Source: Aedes albopictus
Taxonomy: Eukaryota; Arthropoda; Insecta; Diptera; Culicidae
Length of the DNA: 64,000 nt
Direction of reading: 5' to 3'
Assembly (NCBI RefSeq): GCF_035046485.1
Contig: NC_085137.1
Span: 134,110,703-134,174,702, forward strand
Below are positions 21,412-32,900 of this stretch, piece after piece. Below the pieces are notes generated by a model, which ran no database searches, had not been told where the DNA came from, and worked only from the letters and a program-made list of their open reading frames with translations. Every line of letters starts with the position of its first letter. Positions within the stretch are counted from its first letter, which is position 1. A program made the translations under genes and the position numbers.

Positions 21412-22401
21412 ATTTTAAGTTTTGTTCGGCTCTGCAAGAGATCTTCATGACCAATTTTATAAAACTTGCAATAAAACTGAATCATACATCAAAACCTCTT
21501 GATAACCTCTTTAAGAGCATCATCCGGCTAAGTGGACCACTCTCGGAGAGGTTTTGCAAACCGCATTAAGAGTAGCAATAAACCCGTTTTAAAACCTAGT
21601 TGAAATATTTCCCATTCTCGATTGTTGTTGTTTTTTTTTCAACAAAAACTATGACAGCTCAAGATGCAGAGAAGCTTCTTCGATGGCACGTAAAGTTCAG
21701 GAGGATACATCATTCGTAAGTAGAAAACGATTATTTCAAAGTAGTATTTTAGTAATTATTGTGCTGGTAGGTTTATGCGCATTCGAATTTACCGTGAATA
21801 TTGGGGTTGCAGAATCATAAAATTAATGCGCTTCGAAAATAGTGAATATAATCATCTTGGAATGAAATAAATCAATTTGTGAATTTAGTAAAACTATCCA
21901 GAATTACAAGAAAACTCAGTAGAGAGAGTTTATTTATGTGAGCATGTTATGAAAATGGTTGCAAACTACTAATTCATTACTAATTTAAGCAAAATAACTA
22001 TTTTTCATTCACGTAAGCTAATTCTTCAATATGGCGACGACCATAAATCAGCGAAAATAAAACGAAAGCAATTTTACTTTTATGATGACCGCAATAAACC
22101 CAGCAGTGTCGTAGTTTCTGCTTTTCCACCAACAGATGTCGTTACTAATCGAACGGATCGCCATCTGTTGAGAGTTTTAACAGTTTTATTGTGGTAATAA
22201 TGATTGCCAGAAGGTTTACATATAGGAAAGTTTTGTTTACTCTTAAAATCTGTCTTTATGGATATCTTCAAGTATACTATAAAACATTTTATTAATGGTT
22301 TTCATAAAAGCAGTCATAAAACTGTGAGTTTTAATTATTGCTGTAATAAAATACTAATAAAAATCAAACAAAACCAATAAGCTATGGAATTGTTACTTGG
22401 G

Positions 22402-22689
22402 ATTAGTGATACGTTCGTCACAGTTATATATTTTTACAATCTAATTTGTATCTTACAATAAATTTACCTGAATCCTGCTGGAATAAAATATTGATTAACA
22501 GCAAAATTGAAACAAAAATATTACATGTACATCAGAAAAGTGCATCAAACTTTGATCTTGGAATATTTGTAAACTACTACCTGATTACTTTAGGCAGGAA
22601 AATTCCAAGATCAAAATTTTATTTGGTAGATCTTACGCCGCAACGCACCATTCTGAGGTGATCTACCCACGTTACGGGAGGCATTGTTC
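22402..22689. other. AT-rich stretch without a gene
   Basis: Only short incidental ORFs. It may hold the end of the Gypsy element on the minus strand, but no motif is recognisable. Confidence 0.3.
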
Positions 22690-25133
22690 ACATTATGTGT
22701 ACTTTATCTCCAATTTCCAAACTAAGTCGAGCGCTTGAACAACGTCGATGATTTTCAGCTATCTTTCCCTTCTCTTTAGCCTGCTGGTTTCGGTTTCTGT
22801 AATCGGTGCTATATTCGTAATCGTTTGCATATTTCGTCCCTACATCAAGTCTTGTTTGAGAGCTTGGCTGATTCAGACGTTTGACAAGAGAACGATTCTG
22901 TCACTCCACGAGACCATTCTCTTGTGGCCAATAGGGCGTTTTTCTGCTCAAGATTATACCCTGCTGTTTACAATACTGACGCACTGACGAACATTTTTCA
23001 GCGCAATTGTTCTGGCCTGGGGTATCCGAGACGTGTGGAAATACTCTCGAGTCGATTAATAGTTTCAGCAGCCGTCATTTTCCTCAAAACTTCCACCTTT
23101 TCATATCGACTGAAATAGTCGACCACTACCAAAAGATGGTCTCCAGAAGGCAGCGGTCTGAGAAAATCCATAGCTAGGTCAATCCACGGTGCTTCAGGCA
23201 ATTTCCGACGCTGCATACGTTCTGGACGATCTGCCTGACTCACAATACTTTATTACTTTGCTTTATTATTATTACTTTATCTTCGATGTCAATCGTACAG
23301 ACTGATACTTAATCTCATTTGATAACTTATTCCTAAAATTTTGCTTTGTCATTCAAACAAGCTACTAACTTCGTTAAGTACCCGTATGCAAGAGCTCAAG
23401 GGATTATTGTGGCCGTAGTCTATCCTATGCCCAGGAACAATAAAGAAATCGTTGTGGTGTAATTGACGCATCGGTGCATTCAACGAGAGTTTCAGCAGAA
23501 GATCCAGACTGTCAATATTGTTCTCCAAAATATCGAACACGACTAGCTGCTGTAACTTTTTACGACGATCGGAGAGCAGTTCAGGATCAATTAATCGTGC
23601 TGGGTATTCCGGAAGACGTTCAGGATCGTTCCACGGTAGATTGCGAAGCGCAAAGCGTATAAGACGTTCGATGTGGATTATCTGCGAAGCGTGGTACGGA
23701 TTCCAAATCGGGGCTGCATATTCCAGGATGCTACGTACCTGGGAACAAAAAAGAGACTTGAGTGTGTATGGATCGGTAAAGTGCGCTGCCTTACGGCGTA
23801 TAAATCCAAGAACGGAGAATGTTTTCGCAGTTGTTACGGACACGTGATCGTTGATACCAAGTTAGCTGCCGATGGTCACACCCAGTCATTTAGTAAACCA
23901 ACCAGGAAAACCAATATGTTTGAGTTTTTCAACGGCGTAGGGGAACTGCGGCCATAACGCCCATAGAGGGCAAGTTGCGCCACCCTTGTTTTAGGCAAAT
24001 CACGTTATTTTCAGTACTTTTTTCAACTGCAATCGTTAAATTAAGAATAAAAATGCTTCTTTACATTGAGGATTACATATTTTTGCTAAATGGCAAGGCG
24101 GTAGATGAACATCAGACGGCATTTGACTAAAGCTTCCTGGATGAAGCTGCGGGGACGTCGCCCTGTACACGCTTAGGAAATAACTGGAGAACAGATTTGC
24201 GGCTTCCTCGGGTGTGTTAGCGATGTTACACCGTATGTCACATTGATTGGGACGCGATCACCAGATCGTTGGGACTTGACATACTTCCAAAACATTGTTG
24301 GGTTTTGCTTGAGGTTGGATTCGGCAACCGGCACAAGAATCTACCGTTTTAATTATCGACTTATCCATATCTGGCCACCAACATGTGCTCCTCAGTCGTT
24401 GCTGCATTTTAGTTCGGCCAGGATGTCCCTTGTGGCCCAACTATAGCACCCTTAGTCGCATAGTAGTTGACACAATCAGTCTTGATCCCCTGACAATATG
24501 ATTACCAATAGTACCGAGTTCGTTTCGGAACGTATGGAATGGCTTCAGTAGTTCAGACGTGTAGTTCCAGCACAGACAGACATATTACTTAGAAGAAATT
24601 TGGTTCAAAAACGTCGTTTGGCATCTCCCTAGTAAACTCTATAATGCTCAATCCGAAGCATTCGTTTGCAGGTATTGTTTCTCTCGGCTCGGTGTAACAA
24701 CTTAGCAAGTGACGACTCCTCCGTGGCGTCATTCATTAATAAACCATGAATGTAAACAATGATTGGCGTCGCGTTCATTTTTCACCAAAATTGAGACGTG
24801 ACGGTGGTACAGCAGCGCCACAATGACATTTGCGAGCACAGTCCGAACCACACTTTATTTTCAAAATTGACCGTTAAATCGTGTAATGATTGCGATTTGA
24901 GTAGGTAATGTCTGTTTGTGATGCCAGATCCCACGATTCAAACACCCTTTAAGCTCATTTAGTATTGGGTCAGAGGCAGAAGCACTCTCCAATTCCTCAA
25001 TATCTACCGCTACAACCTCCATCACACTGCGAGTGTAGATGTCAGAGTCGGGGTTGAAAGCCTCACCCTCCGGTGCTCGTGACATTCTAGACAGGGAATT
25101 TGTGATATTGGATTTGACCTTGCAGTAGCCCAC
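22690..25133 (-). pseudogene. Ty3/Gypsy retrotransposon pol: RNase H end to integrase
   Basis: Minus-strand order: the RNase H/connection region at 25133-24861 (KSNITNSLSRMSRAPEG, then SDPILNELKGCLNRGIW). The integrase zinc-binding segment follows at 24440-24322 (GHKGHPGRTKMQQRLRS, CWWPDMDKSI, SCAGC). The integrase core is at 23243-22998 (LPEAPWIDLAMDFL, GDHLLVVVDYFSRY). Further downstream in another frame near 22930 is YWPQENGLVE, the block holding the catalytic Glu region. A Jockey-like element (23246-24321) splits zinc finger from core. Several stops and shifts make it inactive. LTRs were not found. Confidence 0.8.
23246..24321 (-). pseudogene. Jockey-like non-LTR element nested in Gypsy integrase
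   Basis: The ORF at 23843-23349 (164 aa) is the C-terminal region after the RT domain: LGFIRRKAAHFTDPYTLK, LFCSQVRSILEYAAPIW, IERLIRFALRNLPWND, then DLLLKLSLNAPMRQL. Further upstream on the minus strand (24321-24100) is NPTMFWKYVKSQRSGD, typical of the region before RT. The catalytic RT core between them is missing (deletion around 23850-24100). The 3' end, near 23246-23270, is AT-rich with TAA/AATAA repeats. The 5' end is truncated inside the Gypsy zinc-binding region. Confidence 0.75.
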
Positions 25134-25154
25134 ATCAAATCTGCTGAAATCCGC

Positions 25155-25390
25155 TCAAATCTCATGAAACGTATCGGAAACCGCTTGGACACTTCTGAAA
25201 CGCCCAGGGACCCTCTGACACCTCCTGAGACCCCTAGAGCGTCCATGAGACCACCTGAATCTCTTTGAAGCAGCATGGAACGCCTTTGAAAACCTCTGGA
25301 GCACTTCTGGAACGAGCTCTACTGGGACCCTCTTAAAACCAATGGAATGCTCCTGGAACGTTTCTGAAACACCCCCAAAAGAGTTCCTTT
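25155..25390 (+). repeat. CTGGAACG-type degenerate satellite
   Basis: Irregular repetition of CTGGAACG, CTTTGAAA and GACCCCCTGA-like steps of about 10-13 bp. The same family is at 46870-47285 and, mostly in opposite orientation, at 63230-64000. ORFs inside it are artefacts of the repetition. Confidence 0.65.
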
Positions 25391-25946
25391 GCTGTACGGT
25401 ACGTAGGAATCGTCTTGTTTTTCCTCACCTGTTGGGAAAATTAAACCACTACTGCGCTGAATTATTGTGGCATGTTCTGTTTTAATATTCGCATCTAACT
25501 AGCTAATTACCATGTGTCAAGTAATCAGCTTCTGCCACGACGCGTCCTCTCCAAGTCAGGTGTAATGGAACTAGCTGCATGGAACCTCCGCATATCATTC
25601 CGATCCATATTTTCCTGCACTTCAGCAATCACCATCTTTTTGTTCCACCATTGCTTGCTGTGGTAGATTCTAGAGTACATCTATCTATTGAGCCGGATAC
25701 CGTCAACTTGCATTCGACTTCTGGCTGTACTTTTTTCACGTTCGTCACTAGCTGGAAACCCTCGTCGAACTAACCATTGCAATGGTGTCGCTGAGTAGAA
25801 CCTGCTACCTCTAGCGCTGGTGTTGTTACTATTCCATGGAAAAATTCTCATAGATTGCTAACATCGTCAGATCCATTTGTCTCTTCTATCCGCCCATCTA
25901 GCTTTTGTTGGTACTTGGTATATTGGTACTTGGTTGGTACTACAGC
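25391..25946. other. Intergenic DNA
   Basis: No gene or repeat recognised. TTGGTACTTGG repeats occur shortly before the ribozyme-like sequence. Confidence 0.3.
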
Positions 25947-25948
25947 AA

Positions 25949-26013
25949 CCCCTTGATAACTGACACTGAGGAAGATTACAAGTGGTAGTCGAAATACGCG
26001 TATCTGTCAAAGG
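25949..26013 (+). ncRNA. Candidate type I hammerhead ribozyme (Penelope-like element remnant)
   Basis: The core CTGAGGA (25966-25972) fits CUGANGA. GAAA (25991-25994) follows stem II, GATTAC/GTAGTC (25974-25979 with 25985-25990), with an AAGTG loop. Stem III is ATAC/GTAT (25994-25997 with 26000-26003), leaving AUC as the cleavage triplet ending at 26004. Stem I pairs TGTCA (26005-26009) with TGACA (25961-25965), then AAGG with CCTT across a GATAAC internal loop. One extra A (25973) lies between the core and stem II, a departure from the consensus. Hammerheads of this form are known in Penelope-like retroelements. No PLE coding sequence is nearby. Activity is untested. Confidence 0.6.
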
Positions 26014-26340
26014 ATAAGCAACATAGGGCGGAATTAAAAGGTACGAAACCCCTTGATGGTAAAAATGTCCCAAATGGAGGATAACTTGCCTCTGGAGCCG
26101 GCCTTCTGATACAGCAACCCTTAGGATTGACAAGCTGTGCATATTGAAAACACATGATTCTGCTCTGTTGTTTCTTGGTCTCATGACGCTGAATTTAGGA
26201 CTACAATATGATGAATGACCGCAATAGGACCTCACATCTATGACGGCCGAAAATGTGGCCTATCGACCAGCACGTGGTATATCTGGGAGCAAGTATCACC
26301 ACCATTATCATTTGTATCTCCGAATGGCTATTTAAACAAC
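26014..26340. mobile_element. Ribozyme-linked repeat tail and short LOA 3' UTR copy
   Basis: 26014-26045 (GCAACATAGGGCGGAATTAAAAGG) is also found in the palindrome at 52365-52550. 26060-26115 is a truncated copy of the LOA 3' end (CCCAAATGGAGGATAAC, CTCTGGAGCCGGCC). The remainder has no gene. Confidence 0.55.
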
Positions 26341-26342
26341 TA

Positions 26343-27736
26343 CCCAAGTAACCACGAAGCTGTATATAAGTGCATCAATTTTGCCATATATTGATAATTA
26401 AAATTGTGAATATAATGCAGCATAACTTTAAACACTCCATTGAAGCAATATTAAAGTCGAAAAGGGCCCCACTAAAATCAAATTAGTGCCACATATTGCA
26501 GCACGCTGACAGCCATTGCTAAAGTAACATAAATGCATGTGCTGTACATTTGCATTTGCACATGCTTGATACGTGCAACACGAAAAACCAAAACAAAAAT
26601 CTATTTTTAGCACCGTTTCGTTATCGACGGTACTGATGTCCCCACACATGAATGTTCCATTATTTTTTTGTCGCCGGGTCGGGAATCGAACCAGAAGTGT
26701 TAAAGACCGCTAGATGAGTTCCATACGCGCTGGCGCCCTGGACCGTTTCTGCTGCAGTAACAATAAGGCCGGAACAAATCCCATTTTCTTCTTTTGTCAC
26801 ATTGCTCGTTGACTCGTCAAGGGGGGGGCATGATAAATAATAAACGTTTTTGATGAAAAGTTACCCAAACAATTAGGCAAAATCATCAAACTCATCGGAT
26901 TTTTAAAGAAATTTTTTCGGCGACTCTAATTTCACTAAAAAATTTTTGAATTTGTTGAACAATTTATTTGTGTCCCCCCTCAAAATGTCGTTTTCCTACT
27001 AAAATTTTTCGAGGGGGCGGTGACATAAGAGAAAATCGAAATTTGTGTCAGCCTAACAGATATTTTATTAACTAAAGGAAACTGTTCTTCTGTCTCAATC
27101 ATTGCAGTAGAGGGCAAAACGACTATGCCATATGTTATATATAATACAGTAATTTATCACATTCTGATAAATTACTGATGAATACATAATGCATTTTAGA
27201 AGATATTTATTCAATATAAGAAAATTAAAACCTTTATTAAAACACCCTTCGCACACTGCTCATATGCTAATTGTGGTTTCCATCATTATTGGCATGTGAT
27301 AGCAGCCTACAGAAAAGAGCAAAGGGCATCTCTAAAAATGTTTGCTGTCGTCGACCGGTGGCTCAAACGGGGATTAAGTTGGTCGGAAGTCCAACCAGAA
27401 ATGTTGAAGACCGCTAGAGTTGACCGTAAAGTTGTTCAATCTTCTTGATTTCATTTGTTTACAATTGAAGTCAAGCTTTTATAATTGTATTGTTAGAGCA
27501 AACTGTGCTAGTTTGTACATTGCATTTATTCAGTTTTTGCAGTGTTGAATTATTGAATTATCTTATATCACCTTTTAATGAACCCTAATGTAAAGAAAAA
27601 TGCAATGCATCATTACATTGGTAATGCCAATCTAAAGGATTATTGCATGACAAGTGTGGAATTACTGCATTTCGCATTGCAAAGGTTGATATTCAGTCTA
27701 ATTCGTGCAATGATATAATGCTTGTGGTTACTTGGG
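26343..27736. mobile_element. CCCAAGTAACCAC element, 1,394 bp, TA duplication
   Basis: Ends CCCAAGTAACCACGAAGC and GCTTGTGGTTACTTGGG are imperfect inverses, flanked by TA on both sides (26341-26342 and 27737-27738). The interior includes a tRNA-like module on the minus strand (about 26672-26748, GGTTCGATTCCCGAC as B box) and a related piece at about 27355-27420 with AAGACCGCTAGA. No transposase ORF. Confidence 0.75.
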
Positions 27737-27739
27737 TAG

Positions 27740-29265
27740 TTTTGGACTCCGTATGCCTTATCAAGGCCTTCATCCTTTAAACCGGAATGCATTTAAATTG
27801 TTTTTACAAATGTATTTATTGAACATCCCTTGAGCATTTCACTGCACGGTTCCCTCACAAAACAGAAAGCACTCGGACCCGAAAGATCTCCAACCCGTCC
27901 AAAAAAGAAAGAAGAATCGAAAAAACTTCCGGTAAAATATCAATTATCAGAGGATGAAATTATTTATCATTACCTGGCAGATATCGGTTTTCGGGATGCG
28001 CGCTTTTGCTTTTGCTACTGGTCGCCGCCGTCCGTCCATCCGCCACCGTCGAACGATATGGGTCCCAACCAACTCAACCAATGAAACGCCCGAGTCCGAA
28101 TATCTGTGTGTGAGCATGGGTTTGGGCCCATTAAAAGAAGCAAGCAACATCAACACCGCGCAACCCATATTCAGTCCATTTCATGCCAGTAGCCGATTGG
28201 ACCCGATGGATCGGAGGATCGAAACGCGCAAGCTCAATCATCGTTTTTATTGGTAATTTGGCAGCGCAAAGTTGTTGGTTTTCTTAGCTGAGCCGCGCCA
28301 GTCAGGGTCTTTTGTTATTTTTTGATGGGGCGTTCATCCCCGATTTCGGACAGTCAATGGGCTGCATACACGGTAGCATGTCGAATGCGATCAGGTTATT
28401 TTTTTTCTTTTCGCTGGCTATTTTATTTTGATACTTTCTGAAACATATTGGATACAGATTAATCAAACTGAGATGATCCATCGACTTGGAATTGTAAACA
28501 TCATTTGATGTGGTAGGAAATGTTAAATAAGTTTCATATCATTCTATCTTAGCAGAATGTAATGCTTTATTAGTGAAGAAAAACAACTCCCGCTTCATCG
28601 TTTACACATAATCAAGCATTGCAACAGGATTACTCTGGGAATTTTCATCGGAATTATCTCACGATACAAGCCTCTCCCGTTCAGACCTCCACTAAATGGG
28701 CATAAAATTCTGATGTTAAAAATTCATTCACCTTTCACAGAAGCCCTGGAATGGCTGTTTTGTTCGCTACTGAATCATCCAGATTCAACGTGAGGAAAAG
28801 AAAACTTCACATCATACCGAAGCAGGCGGACGACGACGACGCTCGTTCGTCGCTTCTGGATGGATGGAAGCTTGTTCCCTTGTACCTTTGCATCCAGTTT
28901 GTGGTTAATTACTGACGGGGTTCGGACAAAATTCCCACAGATCTGGCAGTACACGACGGCAACTGAAAACATCGGTGATGGCGATGACGTCTGGAATTGA
29001 AACATACCACCGACACACTGCTCGTACTAACACGACTTGGTACAATCGAATAATATGTGTAACATCCGAGAAAGGAAAGCCATGTAAAACTCCTTCCCAG
29101 TTGACCTGTTGAACGCGGGTAGCGTGTTTGTAAGCTACCGATTCTATTACGAATAGCACAACTGAGTGGTATGATTTATTGTCATACCAATGGTAGAATC
29201 CGTCGTTATTTTTTAACAATCTTGATCCCAAGAGGATTTTACCTTGAGGGATTTTGCTGCGAAGT
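27740..29265. other. Low-repeat region, no assured gene
   Basis: Higher GC at 27830-28260 and 28780-29230, with open frames at 27830-28084 (+), 27954-28256 (+) and 28905-29231 (-). None has a recognisable domain, start context or splice pattern good enough to call. It may be intron or regulatory DNA of a host gene. Confidence 0.3.
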
Positions 29266-29269
29266 AGAA

Positions 29270-29600
29270 TTGGGTTTTTAAATTAAGAAAAAATCATTGA
29301 TTTTTTATTTTTAAACAAAAGAGCACCTTTTTCTGAGCCGCTATGTTTTTTTTCAGATTTTTAGAACTTAATTTTGGTACCTATAATTAATTTCGAAGAG
29401 ATTTTTTGAAATCACCTTTTGACAGCTGGGCAACTGCTTGACAGCTCCGCTCAGTACAAAATGCGACGAGGGGTGATTCGACAAATCGCTCCCATGCAAA
29501 TTTCAAATTAATTTTTAAATAGGTTCCCGGGCACCAAAATTGATGAAAATTTGGATTTCGGCTCAGTTTGGCATGCAGATTCAGAATATGGAATTATCTC
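29270..29600 (+). repeat. Dispersed repeat, second copy of 17440-17770
   Basis: Shares ACAAAAGAGCACCTT, GACAGCTGGGCAACTGCTTG, GATTCGACAAATCG and the GGCTCAGTTTGGCATGCAGA block with the copy at 17.4 kb, at roughly 85-90% identity by eye. Confidence 0.7.
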
Positions 29601-29929
29601 AACACCACTGAACAAGTCAATTTGACAAGCTCTTGATGAGGCTAGTCTTTTTTCAAGTTGCACATGGGGAACATAACGTGATCGGTGCATTCCCCAGTGC
29701 CCAACTTTGAAAACAATCAATTCTAGGGCCGTTTTTGCTGCTATCGGTTCTTTGCTGATGCAAGATGTTGTTACGGTGTAAGTTTAGATGATGTACTTTT
29801 TGAACCCATGATATAGTGCCATCGTTGATGAATTAAATGAACAACTGCATTTGCCTAGATATCGCAGCAGTTATCCACATTTAGAGATATAAGACATACC
29901 ATAGTACCCCAGTAGGTTTGCCCCTAGTT

Positions 29930-30225
29930 CAAAGAATTTCACGGAGGAATCCCGGAAGATGTTCTTGAAGCAATTCCGAAATCTCGGAAGTCTAGAGGAA
30001 TCCCGGAATAAGTTCCTAGCGGAATTCAGAATGGAGCTCATGAATAGGAAGGATTCTTTGAAGTAGATCCTGAAATTCCGGAAAGAAGTTCCCATAGGAA
30101 TTCCGGAAGGAATTCACAGAGAAATCTCGGAAGGAGTTCTTGAAGTAATCCCGGAAACAGTTCCTGAATGAATTCCAGAAGAAGTTCCTGGAGGAAGCTC
30201 GGAAGAAGTTATTGGAGGGAAACGG
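29930..30225 (+). repeat. GGAATTCC-type degenerate satellite
   Basis: Irregular repeats of a 12/24-bp unit such as GGAATTCCGGAAGAAGTTCCT. The same family fills much of 48.2-48.9, 54.1-55.1 and 56.4-59.0 kb. Confidence 0.7.
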
Positions 30226-30258
30226 TGGATTTTTTTGTGTGTGTATCGACTGTTTTTT

Positions 30259-30359
30259 TTAACCGTTATGTGCCCGACAAACATTTTGCTTTTTCCTACA
30301 CCGTGCTTTTTAAATGGGCGCTGGGTACCCGGATACCCTGTCGGCCACATAAGGGTTAA
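30259..30359. mobile_element. TTAA-flanked piggyBac/Wuneng-like MITE, 93 bp plus duplications
   Basis: TTAA at 30259-30262 and 30356-30359 flanks inverted ends CCGTTATGTGCCCGAC and GTCGGCCACATAAGGG. TTAA duplication is diagnostic for piggyBac-like or Wuneng-type MITEs. GGGTACCCGGATACCC lies in the interior. Confidence 0.75.
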
Positions 30360-30596
30360 TGTGCAGTTTTGGATTTTGGCTTTGGCAGTCCTTGGTTTTA
30401 GCGTTGATACTTTATCTCAGCTGCTCGACAGAGATCATCGAAGCACGTTCACTTACGCTGCAAAATGGTGAGTCAGCAAGGAGCGTCCATCATAGCTTTG
30501 GCCCTCCTACTTCATACTTCCACGAGAAAATCGATGATGAAGACTGTCTGCTGTGCTTAGCTGGTAGGACAGTCTGGACATTGTTGTCGTTCTGAC
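30360..30596 (+). other. Unassigned stretch before the LINE
   Basis: Open in plus frames with no recognised motif. It could be the LINE's 5' region or ORF1. Confidence 0.25.
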
Positions 30597-31013
30597 TTCA
30601 GCCAGATTGAGGAGGTATGTATCGAGCCTCTGTTCACCAAGGAGCTGCGGCTCAAACGGCAACTGTTATGGTATCCAGCGGCTGAGTATGAAATGCTCCT
30701 TCACGCTTCACCTGAAGCTATACCTAAGGTAGCAGGCACACCATAGTGGATGGAGGACCTTAGGCCAACAGCCTACTATTCTCGAAACCCAATAACTGTT
30801 ACAGAAATCGATAATGAACGTTTACGAACTGATTCAACGGCATCGACTTCTAGCGCGAAACAATGGACAAAAATTGGGACTTGGATTGTAGCCTAGCAGA
30901 GTAAGCTGGCACAACTAGCCAATTAGGCATGCCGCATGAAGCTGAAGATCCTAAGATAGAGCGATAACAATTGGTCGAACTTTGGAGATTGGCGTCGGAT
31001 CAAATTCAGCTAT
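30597..31013 (+). pseudogene. LINE endonuclease, 5' part, interrupted
   Basis: A plus-strand reading runs IEEVCIEPLFTKELRLKRQ, a stop at the end of KVAGTP, then YYSRNPITVTEIDNERL and the endonuclease start KIGTWIVA with SKLAQLA, matching the KIGTWNVRTL start of non-LTR endonucleases. At 31013 an LOA derivative interrupts it. Reading resumes at 35713 after a 144-bp duplicated segment. The LINE C-terminus at 38185-38572 may be from the same family. Confidence 0.6.
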
Positions 31014-32900
31014 CAGGTATCAGAAGGCCGGCTCCAGAGGCACGTTATCCTCCATTTGGGACATTTGTGCCATCGTCATACATATAAGCCTATTTCATCA
31101 TTTACCTGAGGGAATGGGACAAGGGATGGAATGGGATTAGGAAAGGGATAGGTGATGAAATAGGAAGGGGTGCCCTAGAAGAGGGAATGAACGCATAAGA
31201 GCAATGAGAGCTCATAGCTCATACCACAACGGGTTTAATCAGTGCCCTGAAAAGGACATTGTAAAACGCATAAGCGTAAAGACAGCCTATAGCTCATTGG
31301 AGGTAGCTTGTGACGTCATGCCTCTTTCAATATGGCATTGAAAGGCACGTCATCGAAAGCATCCTCAATATTCAAGAAATCACCCAAGCAAAAACTACGT
31401 TTGAGCGAATACTTTCTTGAAAACGTATACAACTTTGTGTAAAAGAGTCACTGTGGACATCCCAAATTTGGAAGCATGTGAGTTCACATGAAAAGGCATG
31501 TCAGCCAGACGAACATGACGGATGTGATAAGCGACAATGCGTTTCAAGTATTTCAGAAAAAACGAGGTAACCTGATAAATCTGAAACTCATTCCATCTTT
31601 ACTCAACGCACGCACCCTTCCGGGATAAAACTACAGAGTAATTTCACGCCATGAAAATACCCCATAGAAAACTACAAGAGTTCAAAACATGTTTGAAATA
31701 CTCAAATCCCTCTGCACAAAAATAGGACAAAACCCCATTTGCTCCTGGAGATTTGAATTAAGCAGAGCTTTTTAGGGCCCACTAAGTCGATTATATAGCT
31801 ATAATTCTCAAGCGGAAGCTAGAGATTCGTAACTGTACAAAAGAATTGCTTATCCGAAGATATTTTGAACTTGAACAGATCAGAGTTCCATTCAGGAATA
31901 CCTCTTACGGTTCGCACAGACCACAGAGGACAAGCTTCTTTCAAAGCAATAGTTATAGTGCACAATGGAGGGCGTTGTAGGTACAAAACCACAATGAAAC
32001 TCTCTTGGAGTAGCTATGAAAGCGAGTTATCCATAAAATGTGGTCGCGACCAATTAGTACAGGTTCCCTAGTTTGTTGAGCAGGATCGCCTGAATACGCA
32101 ATTTTTGCGAAGGAACACTCAAAAGTGCAAAGAAGGTCAAATGGAGACTCCTCATCTGACACATGCCAATCAGTCAACTCATGAGTTGGGTTAGGTGCAA
32201 TTATATGTTAAGTTATCCATGAACTGTACTACCTAAGTAATCCATCCAACTGAAGCATCTCAAACTAATGTTTGAGCTACTTCAGATGATGTAATCATCG
32301 TAGCAATACTGCCAAATACCAGCGAAAAGATGCTGAATACAAGAGCTTGCTTGAAGGCATCCATAAGGAAATGTTGAAACATACTGTTAACGTTATTCTA
32401 AGATACAGCATGCTCGAGGCACGACACTTCATTTAAAATGAAACAAGCAAACTGGGTTCACAAGGTTACACCTATACAGAAGTAACCCTACGAAAATGAA
32501 CTTTTTGAAGTAGAGCCACTTGGGCTACGCACGCTTCTTACACTGAAAATTGATCTGAGGTTTCCTAGCCGTAGTCACTACCCAAACTAGACAGGATTAC
32601 ACTCTTCACAATCACAGCACAAAAAGGAAACATCAACGACAGACCAAATCGGTGTCAATTGAAAAACGCCAATGGCGAAAACGCATTAAGCGAAACCATA
32701 AAGGTAGTAATTTTTATATCCTTCAAAAGAAGAATATTAAAGATGTTGACAAGTCCAAGGCTTGTGCAGTCTCTGCTGTGTGGTCCAATGACCACCCGTA
32801 TTTATACTACCTTAGGTAGACATAATGAATCATACCTTGACATTTAGGTACTGTATTTCACGTAGGTAGATATCCTATGCACACAACCATTAGGTAGACA

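Larger units (their letters stand above)
20708..22401. mobile_element. CCCAAGTAAC-family element, inverted copy, with composite MITE insertion
   Basis: Ends CCCAAGTAACA and TGTTACTTGGG. Internal sequence (AAACCTCTTGATAACCTC, GACCACTCTCGGAGAGG, AACAGATGTCGTTACTAATC) is the inverse of 13190-15190. A 687-bp block of two CACAGAG MITEs plus spacer interrupts it at 20725-21411. It lacks the extra 1 kb found in the other copy. Confidence 0.75.

Noticed and set aside
25867..26235. 122-aa minus-strand ORF
   Set aside because: Antisense across the ribozyme candidate and the LOA 3' UTR.
27830..28084. 84-aa plus-strand ORF with a Lys/Pro-rich start
   Set aside because: No recognised family and no start or splice support. 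Left as unannotated low-repeat DNA.
28905..29231. 108-aa minus-strand ORF as a host exon
   Set aside because: No splice sites in phase and no recognisable domain. Codon pattern is not convincing.
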